NCBI GenBank assembly: GCA_005879605.1
Contig: VBKE01000308.1
Location: forward strand, 1 to 40,195
Source of the DNA: Deltaproteobacteria bacterium
GTDB taxonomy: Bacteria; Desulfobacterota; Binatia; UBA9968
Length of the DNA stretch: 40,195 nt
Direction: 5' to 3'
The notes beneath the pieces were generated by a model. It saw only the letters and a list, made by a program, of their open reading frames with translations, did not search any database and was not told the origin of the DNA. A program made the position numbers and the translations under genes. Shown here piece by piece: positions 8,527-16,965 of this stretch (its first letter is position 1; each line of letters starts with the position of its first letter).

Positions 8527-8555
8527 AGTATCCGCCTCACGGAAAAGACTGTCAA
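8527..8555 (-). promoter_or_regulatory. Sigma70-like promoter for the kinase leader
   Basis: On the minus strand a perfect -35 box TTGACA (8555-8550) is separated by exactly 17 bp from GATACT (8532-8527), which matches four of six positions of the -10 consensus. An A at 8520 is well placed as transcription start. It points toward the kinase at 8395 and away from the divergent uracil-DNA glycosylase gene. Confidence 0.6.
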
Positions 8556-8630
8556 GACGTTCATGGCCTTGGGTCATTCACCTCACTTGTTCTTTCTCTT
8601 TCCCTACCTTTGTGCTAGCAAAATGACCGG

Positions 8631-9371
8631 ATGACATCTCTCGCCCATCTTAGTCAATCCGTCATTCGTTGCCGCAAGTGTTCCCGGCTAGTGCGCTGGC
8701 GCGAGCAGGTCTCAAAAAGTCCGCCGCAACGATACCAGGGAGAAAACTACTGGGCCAAGCCGCTGCCCGGATTTGGCGATCCACAGGCCCGCGTACTTAT
8801 CGTTGGGCTGGCGCCGGCGGCGCATGGCGGTAATCGCACCGGCAGAATGTTTACCGGCGATCGCAGCGGCGATTGGCTCTACGGGGCTCTGCACGCAGCC
8901 GGCTTCGCTAATCAGCCCCAGTCGCAGCATCGAAACGATGGACTTAAACTAAAGGATTGCTACATCACGGCGGCCGTTCGTTGCGCGCCGCCGGACAATA
9001 AGCCAAGCAGAATCGAATTTGAACGCTGTCGCCCCTACCTGGTCGAGGAGCTGACGTTGCTAAAGAACCTTCGAGTGGTGATCGCTCTGGGAAAGATCGC
9101 CTTCGACTCCTTTCTCGCCGCTCATCAAAAAAGTGGCGCCCTTATGCCAAAGCCCCGACCCTTGTTCGGCCACGGCAAATCCGTCGTTCTGCCGAACCGT
9201 GTGACGTTGATTTGCTCTTACCATCCAAGCCAACAAAACACTTTCACCGGCAAGTTGACACAACCGATGTTTCAGGCGGTGTTTCGAAAAGCAAGAGAAG
9301 TGCTGACGATTGCTGATAACTTAGAAAGCATGGTAGTTAAAAGTCGAGGTAGGAACTCAAATGGAACGTGA
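8631..9371 (+). CDS. udgB: Uracil-DNA glycosylase, family 5 (UDGb)
   Basis: This base-excision repair enzyme removes uracil, and probably other deaminated bases, from DNA in the cytoplasm. Of its 246 residues, Cys14, Cys17, Cys118 and Cys133 are spaced as the [4Fe-4S] ligands of family 4/5 enzymes. Motif 1 (GLAPAAHGGNRTGRMFTGD, 59-77) is the UDGb form, with Ala where family 4 has an acidic residue. The C-terminal motif (CSYHPSQQNTFTGKL, near 200) holds the DNA-minor-groove His-Pro-Ser. ATG 8631 is preceded by a three-codon micro-ORF whose stop overlaps it, and no clear Shine-Dalgarno is visible. The 3' end overlaps the next gene by 11 bp, so the two are co-transcribed although their functions are not obviously linked. 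The last 25 residues or so are an unconserved tail. Confidence 0.93.
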   Translation: MTSLAHLSQSVIRCRKCSRLVRWREQVSKSPPQRYQGENYWAKPLPGFGDPQARVLIVGLAPAAHGGNRTGRMFTGDRSGDWLYGALHAAGFANQPQSQHRNDGLKLKDCYITAAVRCAPPDNKPSRIEFERCRPYLVEELTLLKNLRVVIALGKIAFDSFLAAHQKSGALMPKPRPLFGHGKSVVLPNRVTLICSYHPSQQNTFTGKLTQPMFQAVFRKAREVLTIADNLESMVVKSRGRNSNGT

Positions 9372-12240
9372 TTACCGCGAGATCGAGGCTGAGCTGAAAA
9401 AACGAGTCGAAGGCGACATTTACTTCGACCGTTATTCACGCCTGCTTTACTCCACCGACGCGTCCATCTATCAGATCGAACCCATTGGCGTGGTGGTGCC
9501 GCGCCACAAAGGCGATGTGCAGGCTGTGGTCGAGCTTGCTAATAAATTCAGCGTGCCCGTGCTGCCGCGCGGCGGAGGAACCTCACTGGCCGGCCAGACG
9601 GTCGGGCATGCTCTCGTTCTGGATTTTTCCAAGTACATGCAAAACGTCCTGGAGGTGAACCAAGAAGAGCTGTGGTGTCGCGTTCAACCCGGCCTGGTGC
9701 AGGACGAACTGAATGCCTATGTGCGATCGATGGGCTTGCAGTTCGGCCCCGACACCTCGACGTCCAACCGGGCGACTATCGGCGGTATGATCGGCAACAA
9801 CTCGGCTGGCGCTCACTCGCTCACCTATGGAAAAACGCTCGATCACGTCATCGAGTTGACGGTCCTGCTATCGGACGGGAGCGAGGTGGTTTTGAAGGAA
9901 CTTTCGTCCGACGCCCTGGAGGGCAAAAGCCAAGCCGATAGTTTGGAGGGGCGGGTGCATCGCGAGGTGGCGCGTCTCGCGCAAGAACACCGAAGCGAGA
10001 TTCTGGCGCGCTATCCGAAGATCATGCGCCGGGTTTCAGGCTATAACCTCGATGAATTTATCAAACCTCAGCCGTTCAACCTTTCACGCATTCTCGTCGG
10101 TTCGGAAGGAACGCTGGGCACGGTCGTCGAGGCCAAGATGCGTTTGGTACCGAAGCCCAAGTGGACGGCCCTCGACGTGGTTCACTTCGATGACGATCTG
10201 GAGGCGTTGCGAGCGTCGCAAGTGATTCTGGAGACCGCGCCCTACGCCCTGGAGTCGACGGATAAGATGATTCTCAATCTCGCCCGGGGTAACATCGTGC
10301 AATCACAGCGTTTGGGATTTGTTCAAGGTAACCCGAGTTCACTTCTCATGGTCGAGTATGCGGGGGACACCGAAGCGCAGGTCAAAGAACAAGTTTACAA
10401 ACTCGAGGAGGTACGTAAGGCACAGCATATTGGTTACGCCGCGACGCTTGCCTTCAAGCCCGAAGAAGTAAAAGCGGTCTGGGGAGTGCGGAAAGCAGGC
10501 CTCGGACTACTGCTCGGTACGAAGGGGGATAAGAAGCCCATCGCGTTCGTCGAGGACACCGCCGTCGCTCCGGCCAAACTGCCGGAGTTTATCAAACGAT
10601 TCAGAGAAATCATCACGCGCCATGATGCCATCGCCGGCTATTATGGCCATTGTTCTGTCGGCTGCATGCACATTCGCCCGCTCATTGACCTCAAGGAAGC
10701 GAGCGAAATGAAAAAGATGGTCTCCATCGCCGATGCGATTTCAGATCTCGTCCTTGAGTTTAACGGCGCCATGTCGGGCGAGCATGGCGATGGCCTGGCG
10801 CGCAGCCATTTCAACCAGAAGCTTTTTGGAGCCGTTCTTTATGAAGCGTTTCGCCAGGTGAAGCGGGTGTTTGATCCGAAGAACCTCATGAATCCGGGAA
10901 AGATCGTGGATGCTCCCGCCATGACGGAGTCGCTAAAGATCAGTCCGCGGTACCAGACCTGGCAGCCGGAGACGACTTTGGACTTTACAGGGCAAGGAGG
11001 TTTTGCCAGAGCGGTGGAGATGTGCAGCGGCATGGGAGAATGCCGCAAAAAGCTCGACGGCACGATGTGTCCCTCTTACATGGGAACCCTCGACGAAGAG
11101 CATTCGACGCGCGGTCGAGCCAACGCGTTGCGTGCGGTTCTGTCAGGCAAAGTCCCGAAGGAAGAGTTCACCGGCAAACGGCTCCATGACGTGATGGATC
11201 TTTGTCTGGAGTGCAAAGCCTGCAAGGCCGAGTGTCCGTCCAACGTCGATATGGCGAAACTCAAGTACGAGTTTCTCGATCATTATCATCGAGTCAATGG
11301 TCTGCCGCTGCGCAACCGGCTCTTCGGCGGGATCGAACGGCTCAACCGCATCGGTTCGCAATTTGCGCCGCTGTCGAACTGGGTCGTTGGTTCAGGATTG
11401 AACCGCTGGTTGATGGAGAAACTCGCCGGCATTGATCGTAGGAGGCCGCTGCCGCAATTCGCCGGCGTCACTTTCGAAGATTGGTTTGACGGCCGCAAGC
11501 CGGAGGGCGACGGTGCGAAGGGGGAGGTCGTCCTGTTTCACGATACTTTCAATAACTTCAATACGCCGAACGTTGCCGTCGCAACGACCCGCCTGCTGGA
11601 ACGTTTGGGTTACCACGTGCTGCTGGTCAACAAGCGCTGCTGCGGCCGGCCCATGATTTCAAAAGGGATGCTGGGCGAAGCCAAAAACAACGCGGCGTGG
11701 AACGTCGATCAGCTCGCTGAATACGCGGAGCGGGGAGTTCCGATTGTCGGCATGGAACCTTCCTGCTTGCTGACCTTGAGAGATGAATACCCGGATTTCC
11801 TACGTACCAACGACGCCAAGCTTGTGGCGCGAAACAGCTTCCTGCTGGAAGAATTTCTTTTGCAGGAAAGAGACACGGGAAAAGTGTCGCTGAGCTTCGG
11901 AGCCAACGGGCGCAAGGCGCTCTTGCACGGCCACTGCCATCAGAAAGCTCTGGTCGGCACGGTTCCGACTGTCGCGCTGTTGAAAGGGGTGGGCTTCGAA
12001 GTGAGCGAAGTGGATTCCGGTTGCTGCGGCATGGCCGGCTCCTTTGGCTTTGAGAAGGAACACTATGATTTATCGCTAACCATCGGCAATCGCAGGCTTG
12101 CCCCAGCGGTCAAATCGGCCAGCGCGGAGGTTGAGATCGTCGCCCCAGGAATCTCCTGCCGCCAGCAGATTGAACACCTCACCGGCCGCAAAGCCAAGCA
12201 CACGGCGGAGGTGCTCTGGGAAGTGTTGAATCCTGAGTGA
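9361..12240 (+). CDS. FAD-linked oxidase fused to Fe-S/CCG module (GlcD-GlcF-like, D-2-hydroxyacid dehydrogenase type)
   Basis: The 959-residue fusion joins two proteins that are separate in glycolate oxidase. Residues about 40-180 form the FAD_binding_4 (PCMH) domain, with the LPRGGGTSLAGQ and IGGMIGNNSAGAHS segments. About 200-520 is the FAD-oxidase C-terminal domain, ending in FDPKNLMNPGKI. A ferredoxin-like part follows, with a first, unusual Cys cluster (CSGMGECRKK...CPS near 560) and a classical CLECKACKAECP near 615. Two CCG domains carry CCGRPM (about 758) and CCGMAGSFG (about 887). The family oxidises D-lactate, D-2-hydroxyglutarate or similar 2-hydroxy acids and passes electrons through Fe-S centres to the respiratory chain; which acid cannot be told. 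The start ATG lies inside the end of the udgB gene. Confidence 0.9.
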   Translation: MERDYREIEAELKKRVEGDIYFDRYSRLLYSTDASIYQIEPIGVVVPRHKGDVQAVVELANKFSVPVLPRGGGTSLAGQTVGHALVLDFSKYMQNVLEVNQEELWCRVQPGLVQDELNAYVRSMGLQFGPDTSTSNRATIGGMIGNNSAGAHSLTYGKTLDHVIELTVLLSDGSEVVLKELSSDALEGKSQADSLEGRVHREVARLAQEHRSEILARYPKIMRRVSGYNLDEFIKPQPFNLSRILVGSEGTLGTVVEAKMRLVPKPKWTALDVVHFDDDLEALRASQVILETAPYALESTDKMILNLARGNIVQSQRLGFVQGNPSSLLMVEYAGDTEAQVKEQVYKLEEVRKAQHIGYAATLAFKPEEVKAVWGVRKAGLGLLLGTKGDKKPIAFVEDTAVAPAKLPEFIKRFREIITRHDAIAGYYGHCSVGCMHIRPLIDLKEASEMKKMVSIADAISDLVLEFNGAMSGEHGDGLARSHFNQKLFGAVLYEAFRQVKRVFDPKNLMNPGKIVDAPAMTESLKISPRYQTWQPETTLDFTGQGGFARAVEMCSGMGECRKKLDGTMCPSYMGTLDEEHSTRGRANALRAVLSGKVPKEEFTGKRLHDVMDLCLECKACKAECPSNVDMAKLKYEFLDHYHRVNGLPLRNRLFGGIERLNRIGSQFAPLSNWVVGSGLNRWLMEKLAGIDRRRPLPQFAGVTFEDWFDGRKPEGDGAKGEVVLFHDTFNNFNTPNVAVATTRLLERLGYHVLLVNKRCCGRPMISKGMLGEAKNNAAWNVDQLAEYAERGVPIVGMEPSCLLTLRDEYPDFLRTNDAKLVARNSFLLEEFLLQERDTGKVSLSFGANGRKALLHGHCHQKALVGTVPTVALLKGVGFEVSEVDSGCCGMAGSFGFEKEHYDLSLTIGNRRLAPAVKSASAEVEIVAPGISCRQQIEHLTGRKAKHTAEVLWEVLNPE

Positions 12241-12251
12241 TGAGTACTGAG

Positions 12252-12360
12252 ATGCGAAAGAAAGTCGAGAGGTTCGAAGACCTGATCGCATGGCAAAAAG
12301 CGCGGCGTTGACATTGAAGATCTATCAGATCCAAGCAAATCTCCGGCTAATGGCGCGAGC
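12252..12360 (+). pseudogene. Remnant of a four-helix-bundle (23S rRNA intervening-sequence type) protein
   Basis: ATG 12252 opens MRKKVERFEDLIAWQKARR and then hits TGA at 12309-12311. The start is the well-known opening of small four-helix-bundle proteins of the S23/IVS family (a FEDLIAWQKAR-type motif). The expected continuation, LTLKIYQI, appears in the next frame from 12308, after which similarity fades. This is therefore a frameshifted and truncated copy. It begins 12 bp after the FAD oxidase stop, in a short repetitive GAGTGATGAGTACTGAG stretch. Confidence 0.6.
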
Positions 12361-12374
12361 AGGAAGGCGGATAG

Positions 12375-12791
12375 CTACTTCTTTTCTGTCTTGCTCTTAT
12401 CGTCCGCCTTTGATTTTTCGGCCACTTTTTCCTTGGCCTTATCGGCTTTCATTGTATCTCCTTGAGCCGGTTCGGGCTTTTTCGTGTCAGCCGCTTTGGT
12501 CTTTGTCGCTGCTGCTCCCGGCTTGTCGACCGTGGTCTTCCCAGTTGTGGTAACCTCCGAGCGGATCTGTTTCATAATGCCTGGCCCGATTCCAGGAACT
12601 TTCTCCAAGTCATCCACACTCTTAAAAGGGCCGTTTTTCGTTCGATAGTTAATGATCTCCTGAGCCCTTTTCTCGCCGATGCCTTTAAGCGAAGTGAGTT
12701 CCTCTTTGGTCGCTGTGTTGATATTGACGGTCGCTATCGCGACGCCGTAGATTGTAAGCCACGTCACGAGAGCTAGTAAAAGTTTCTTCAT
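12375..12791 (-). CDS. Secreted ComEA-like helix-hairpin-helix protein with lysine-rich tail
   Basis: The product has 138 residues. An N-terminal signal peptide or anchor (about 1-20, MKKLLLALVTWLTIYGVAIA) leads directly into a ComEA-type tandem helix-hairpin-helix domain (NINTATKEELTSLKGIG, then LEKVPGIGPGIMKQIR), the non-specific DNA-binding fold of the competence protein ComEA. The last 55 residues or so are a low-complexity Lys/Ala/Thr/Asp/Pro tail, which could add DNA or surface binding. I took ATG 12791 because an AGGAGGA lies 6-7 nt upstream and the hydrophobic signal begins there; the longer frame from 12893 adds unlikely sequence. It stands alone between plus-strand genes, with no other competence gene in the window. 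A role in DNA uptake is inference; many bacteria keep such a protein without proven competence. Confidence 0.85.
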   Translation of the reverse strand: MKKLLLALVTWLTIYGVAIATVNINTATKEELTSLKGIGEKRAQEIINYRTKNGPFKSVDDLEKVPGIGPGIMKQIRSEVTTTGKTTVDKPGAAATKTKAADTKKPEPAQGDTMKADKAKEKVAEKSKADDKSKTEKK

Positions 12792-12962
12792 GGCTTCCTC
12801 CTTTGTTTTGGTCTTCTCTGCCAGAATGTCTTTTAGACGCGCGCGAGTGAAACTACATTCGAACGGTCCGGAAGCGGGTAATAGCTCATGCAATTCGCCC
12901 GTGTCAAGTTCCAGTCCGGTACCGCGTGTTCCCGTGCTGATAAATCATGGTAAAGTAAGTTC

Positions 12963-13472
12963 ATGGATTCTATCATCGACCAGGCGAAGCGGAAGGTCGG
13001 CGCTTGGGCCGAAAGCCACAAGCATGTCGTGCTTTACGACGAAGAGAGCTCAACTTTTCTCGACGTCGCGTCGGCAAAGCGGATTCGGCTGTCGTGGCGT
13101 GACTTGAAAGACTTCGAGGAAAAGATCCATCCTGAGACCAAGGATCATTATCTGGTTTTGCTCTTTGAGAACGATACTCAGATCGCGCTGGTCGATCCTG
13201 GAGGAATCGCGTTCGCTCCATCGACGGAGAACACCGGCCCGCTGCGGGATCTTCCGCCGGTGGTATGCTTCAAAGACTTTTTCACTCTGAAGGGCCGCGT
13301 TGATCACTATCTGTACGATCATCCGGACGAGCCGACGCCGCGGGAATGCCTGGACTTGGTGATGATCTGCATCGCGACGTTGGACGGCGCCCGCGCCGTG
13401 GGTTTTGATGTGGGAGATTTGGAAGGCGAGCTGGAAAAATCGCTCAACGAAATCGAACGGACGACGGGATGA
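12963..13472 (+). CDS. Conserved-looking hypothetical protein, about 169 residues
   Basis: I do not recognise this family. The protein is soluble and acidic, with no signal peptide or membrane segment. Its sequence looks like a normal folded protein: alternating strand and helix patterns, for example HYLVLLFENDTQIALVD near 60-77 and CLDLVMICIATLDGARAVGF near 136-155. ATG 12963 is preceded by an AAAGTAAG stretch. It is divergent from the ComEA-like gene and lies about 100 bp before the PLP enzyme, so it may share a transcript with it. Between the two, around 13481-13510, is a degenerate GGAGTG/ATGGAG repetition with no evident function. Confidence 0.6.
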   Translation: MDSIIDQAKRKVGAWAESHKHVVLYDEESSTFLDVASAKRIRLSWRDLKDFEEKIHPETKDHYLVLLFENDTQIALVDPGGIAFAPSTENTGPLRDLPPVVCFKDFFTLKGRVDHYLYDHPDEPTPRECLDLVMICIATLDGARAVGFDVGDLEGELEKSLNEIERTTG

Positions 13473-13575
13473 AAGGTCAGATTGGAGTGATGGAGGAATG
13501 GAGTGTTGGGACAGAAAACGGCGAGCAGCGGGCCTAGCCGGGCGCGCGGTTGGCAGCATTAATTGAGCGAGATCT

Positions 13576-14814
13576 ATGGCCGTAATAAGCGAGCTTTGCT
13601 GTCCCAAGTGCGGGTATCGGTCTACTTCAAAGACTGTTTTTCAGTGTCCAAACTGTAAAAGCATTCTTGAGGTGAACGTTGAGATTAGTCATCTGACACG
13701 CTCCGACTTTGATACGATGCGGCGGAGCCGAGATCGCACGATCTGGCGCTGGTTCGATTTTTTTCCGATTGAAAACCGTTCTTCCATCGTTTCGCTGGGA
13801 GAGGGATGCACGCCGTTAATCCATTCCAAGAGACTCGCTGAACATCTAGGAATCTCTCGTTTCTATTTGAAGAACGACACCGTCTTGCCGACTGGCTCGC
13901 TGAAGGACCGGAGCAACAGCGTCGGGCTCTCGGTTGCCAAGGAGCTTGGCTTTATGACCGCCACGGTGATGTCGACTGGCAATGCCGCTGCATCGGTTGC
14001 TGCTTATTCGGCGGCGGCCGGTTTGAAGAGCGTCGTCATGGTGCCGGCGGGGACGGCGACATCGAAGATCATACAAGCGCGCGCATACGGCGCCACGGTG
14101 GTCGTGATCGACGGCGATTTTGATTATGACGTCGCCAAACTGTACAAGGCGGCAGTTCAGGAATTTGGCTGGTATGACTGCCTGTCGTCGAATCCGTACC
14201 GCGACGAAGGTAAAAAGTCGTACGCCCACGAAATGGTCGATCAACTGGATGGCGAGATTCCGGATTGGGTCATTCATCCAACCGCGGGCGGCACTGGCAT
14301 CTACGCGATGTGGAAAGGGTTCAAAGAATTTCTTTCATTGGGCTGGATCAGCCGCGCGCCGAGGCTTGTGGCGTCTCAAAGCGCAGCAGCCGCGCCGATT
14401 GTCGCGGCGTTCGTGAAGGGGCTGAGAGACGTCGAGCCTGTTGTGGCGCGGGAAACAATCGCCGAAAGCATCCAGGTCGGAAATCCCGTGTCGTTGGGTT
14501 GGCGCGCGCTGGCGGCGTTGCGCGAGTCGAAAGGGACCGCAGTCGCGTTAAGGGACGAAGAAATTCTCCAAGCGCAATCTTTAACGGGTCATCTCGCCGG
14601 GCTATTTGCCGAGCCCGCGGCGGCGACTTCAGTTGCCGCCGCAAAAAAACTACGGGAAGCTGGAGTGATCGGTCAAAACGAACTGGTTGTCTGCAATCTC
14701 ACCGGCCACGGTTTGAAACAGCCGGATGCGGTTCGGATACCGGACGAAGCGCTGCGGCCGATTGGCCCGACACTGGATGCGCTGCGCGCGCAAGTCATAA
14801 GAGCAGGAAATTAG
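13576..14814 (+). CDS. PLP-dependent threonine synthase-like enzyme with N-terminal zinc ribbon
   Basis: The 412-residue protein is a fold-type II PLP enzyme. An N-terminal Cys4 zinc ribbon (Cys9, Cys12, Cys24, Cys27) is typical of long threonine synthases. The PLP lysine is Lys110 in PTGSLKDRSN. A substrate and phosphate-binding MSTGNAAAS segment follows near 137, and a Gly-rich TAGGTG loop near 234 should hold the PLP phosphate. Threonine synthase converts O-phosphohomoserine to threonine. No other threonine or homoserine gene is nearby, so related activities such as a different beta/gamma-replacing enzyme remain possible. The start is ATG 13576 with a short GAG upstream; the stop is TAG at 14812-14814. 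Confidence 0.8.
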   Translation: MAVISELCCPKCGYRSTSKTVFQCPNCKSILEVNVEISHLTRSDFDTMRRSRDRTIWRWFDFFPIENRSSIVSLGEGCTPLIHSKRLAEHLGISRFYLKNDTVLPTGSLKDRSNSVGLSVAKELGFMTATVMSTGNAAASVAAYSAAAGLKSVVMVPAGTATSKIIQARAYGATVVVIDGDFDYDVAKLYKAAVQEFGWYDCLSSNPYRDEGKKSYAHEMVDQLDGEIPDWVIHPTAGGTGIYAMWKGFKEFLSLGWISRAPRLVASQSAAAAPIVAAFVKGLRDVEPVVARETIAESIQVGNPVSLGWRALAALRESKGTAVALRDEEILQAQSLTGHLAGLFAEPAAATSVAAAKKLREAGVIGQNELVVCNLTGHGLKQPDAVRIPDEALRPIGPTLDALRAQVIRAGN

Positions 14815-15288
14815 GTTGCGGCCGGCGTTCTGTCGATGGCGCCGGTGATCCGGTTGATGCCGCTGCCCGGGGCGGGCTGCGCCTTCAAGATATCGCCGGC
14901 GCCGCCTATCTGGTTTGGTGGGAATGATGGTGTGAGCGGCGCCGGCGAGTCCCAAGGCGAGCAGCGTGTTGAATAGTGTTTGAATGCGCGCGCAACAGCT
15001 TCTCGCTCGTGTGTGACGGGATGCGAGGGCTTTCAGCGAGCAAGGAATGTACCACCCTTCTCTCAAGTTCCAAACTCAATCTAATCAACTGGTTGTGATC
15101 ACGACTCGCCTTGATGTTCTTTGGCAAATTGTAAAGAGTTTTAGCAGGGAAATTCGAGGGGTCGGCAAAATGAGAAAAAAACTTTGAAGAACAAAAGGTT
15201 GCGTATAGTTTTCTAAACGTAAAGTTTCTTTACAGAAATCGACGCTCGAAGGCGAGTTTATAGTCTTGTGTTTAACGCCCCCTGCTTG
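14815..15288. other. Long intergenic region between convergent genes
   Basis: These 474 bp separate the ends of two convergent genes. On the minus strand a frame without a start codon reads about 70 residues (including GAGDILKAQPAPGSG) and stops at the PLP enzyme stop codon. It could be a relic but matches nothing I know. A weak hairpin GTAAAG-TTT-CTTTAC lies at 15219-15233; it is A/T-rich and unconvincing as a terminator. The stretch near 15130-15240 is A/T-rich compared with its surroundings. Confidence 0.4.
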
Positions 15289-16251
15289 TCACACCTTAAA
15301 GCCGTGCTCGCGGTACCACTTTTCCGCGCCGGGATGAAGGGGGACATCTCTGGGCGTGGCTTCAGTGTCTTGCCCGAGTTGACCGGTGCCTGTGTAGGAG
15401 TTTTCCCAGTAGATTTCGTCTTTGCGCGCGTGAATGGCGTCAACCACTTTGTAGGCGTCGTCATCGGGCAACGACGCTCGCGTGTAAAGCGGCCAGCCGC
15501 TGTAGTCGAGGCATTCGTGGTCGGTCTTGAGATGCGGATAGCGGCCCGTGGGAATGACCACTTTGCGCCAGCCGAGCGCTTCGAGCTTTTCAAAGGCGAA
15601 CTCATCGAGCGACACGGGCTCCATGCCCGCGGCGAGCGCCTCGTCAAACCAAAGCACCAGTCCCTCGTCGAATATGGCGTCGATCGTTCCAGCATGCAGC
15701 GCGTCCAGTCGCCTCTTGTCACCGGGGCCGCCGTTAAGCTGAAAGCTGCCGCCCCAAGATTCGATATCCTTCAGCAGCATTCCATAGACGGCGAGCGTTT
15801 GATCGAGCAACACGCGCGTCGAATGGGTGGCATCTTCGCGGATGGAGAGACGCAGGGGATATTTTTTCTCTTTGAGATCGGCCAACGATTTCAAACCGGT
15901 CCTGGGGTGAATGACGTGGACGTAGCGGTCCCAGGACGGATACGTTGCCAGAACGCGAACCGGCAACGGCTCGGAAAACAATCCGGTGCCGCGATAGGCC
16001 TGAGTGAGAAAACCCGACGGATTGACCATCGCCATTTCCAACTCGCCGCTGCATACGGCCCGAGCGAGGATCGGCGAACCGGTGGACATACGCAGCCAAG
16101 GCTTAAAGTTCTCCGCCGAGCCGCTGCCGATCGAAATGCACATATCGCGTGGGCCGTAATAGGGCGTGTTGGGATCGCCGGCGATGTGCAGGCCGATTTC
16201 CCAGAGCATCTTCGCTCGTTGAAAGTTTGCGCCGCGGGGAAGGGGTTCCAT
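15289..16251 (-). CDS. TAXI-family TRAP transporter solute-binding protein, apparently without signal peptide
   Basis: The 320-residue protein has the NMT1/TAXI-type periplasmic-binding fold: an ISIGSGSAENFKPW segment near 40, MAMVNPSGFLTQAYRG near 73-88, and LKSLADLKEKKYPLRLSIRED near 120-140. TAXI proteins bind small carboxylates for TRAP permeases. Members normally carry an export signal, but here the protein starts MEPLPRGANFQRAKML, which is neither hydrophobic nor lipoprotein-like. No in-frame upstream start adding a signal is evident, and no TRAP membrane subunit lies nearby. It may be a cytoplasmic binding protein or a gene that lost its signal. It is a single minus-strand gene with no clear operon partner. 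Confidence 0.8.
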   Translation of the reverse strand: MEPLPRGANFQRAKMLWEIGLHIAGDPNTPYYGPRDMCISIGSGSAENFKPWLRMSTGSPILARAVCSGELEMAMVNPSGFLTQAYRGTGLFSEPLPVRVLATYPSWDRYVHVIHPRTGLKSLADLKEKKYPLRLSIREDATHSTRVLLDQTLAVYGMLLKDIESWGGSFQLNGGPGDKRRLDALHAGTIDAIFDEGLVLWFDEALAAGMEPVSLDEFAFEKLEALGWRKVVIPTGRYPHLKTDHECLDYSGWPLYTRASLPDDDAYKVVDAIHARKDEIYWENSYTGTGQLGQDTEATPRDVPLHPGAEKWYREHGFKV

Positions 16252-16564
16252 TGTTTCTACCTCCAGTCAAAACGATTTGATCGTTAGATTATTTTCTTAG
16301 ACACACTCGTGTCAAACAAAATAAGAGATGTTGTCTCGTTCCTTCGCCGCTGCCAAAGGACTTAAGATGAGGGGTCACGATTTTCACCCCCACCCTAGCC
16401 TAGTCTCTCCCGTCGAGACGGCAACACATTATGGAGAGAATGGAATAGTTTGTAGCATAGGTTAAGAGACTTATCCTGCAGCTCGACCCATCCTACATCC
16501 TACGACACATGAGCCTGTCCTGTTATGCCCGGCACGTGCTATAAATCAAATATCACTTTACACG
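16252..16564. other. Intergenic region between divergent genes
   Basis: This 313-bp region lies between the TAXI gene and a frameshifted plus-strand gene and should hold promoters in both directions. A TATAAA near 16541 could be a -10 element for the plus strand, but no good -35 partner is visible. I see no coding frame with recognisable content and no strong repeat. Confidence 0.4.
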
Positions 16565-16940
16565 ATGGGCACAATGAGCTTCGACCCACAGGCGATTTTT
16601 GCTAATCTAACGGAGCAGGAAAAAATCAAAGGACATCACTCGCCGGAAGGGCGAGCGATCCGGACGCTTAGTCGGGCGCTCAACGGCTGGTCGACGAACA
16701 ATCTTTCCGCTCGCGACGTGTTTGAAGGCGAGACTGAGGATCTCCGCCTGGTCAGCGCGAACTTTGCCGGAGCTCACGACGACCGCGGTAGACAAGAACT
16801 TGATCACGCGGTTGGACGCGGTGCGCCTGCAACGCCTTCACAACATGCGCGCTCGCTCGCCCGACGAGCAGGGCTTCAGGGCGCAGGAAGTAAACACGGC
16901 CCTTGAGTTTTGTATTCAGCTCGTGGAGAAGCATTGGTAG
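16565..16940 (+). pseudogene. Hypothetical gene broken by a frameshift
   Basis: Two frames together make one plausible small protein of about 125 residues. From ATG 16565 (or 16574) the first frame reads a normal-looking segment (MSFDPQAIFANLTEQEK to DVFEGETEDLRLVS). Past about 16757 it turns into arginine/alanine-rich out-of-frame sequence, while the +1 frame takes over with TTAVDKNLITRLDAVRLQRL and ends ALEFCIQLVEKHW at 16940. I do not know the family. A true single-base lesion and an assembly error cannot be separated from the sequence alone. Confidence 0.5.
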
Positions 16941-16965
16941 TGGCGGCGACGGCAGCCGCGGTCGC

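Noticed and set aside
8460..8560. Cobalamin riboswitch on the plus strand, from a CGCGACTGTAACAG stretch
   Set aside because: The other conserved parts, including the B12 box and the GGTG/AATCC core, are missing and the spacing does not fit.
15219..15233. Terminator hairpin GTAAAG-TTT-CTTTAC
   Set aside because: The stem is short and A/T-rich with no U-run on either strand.
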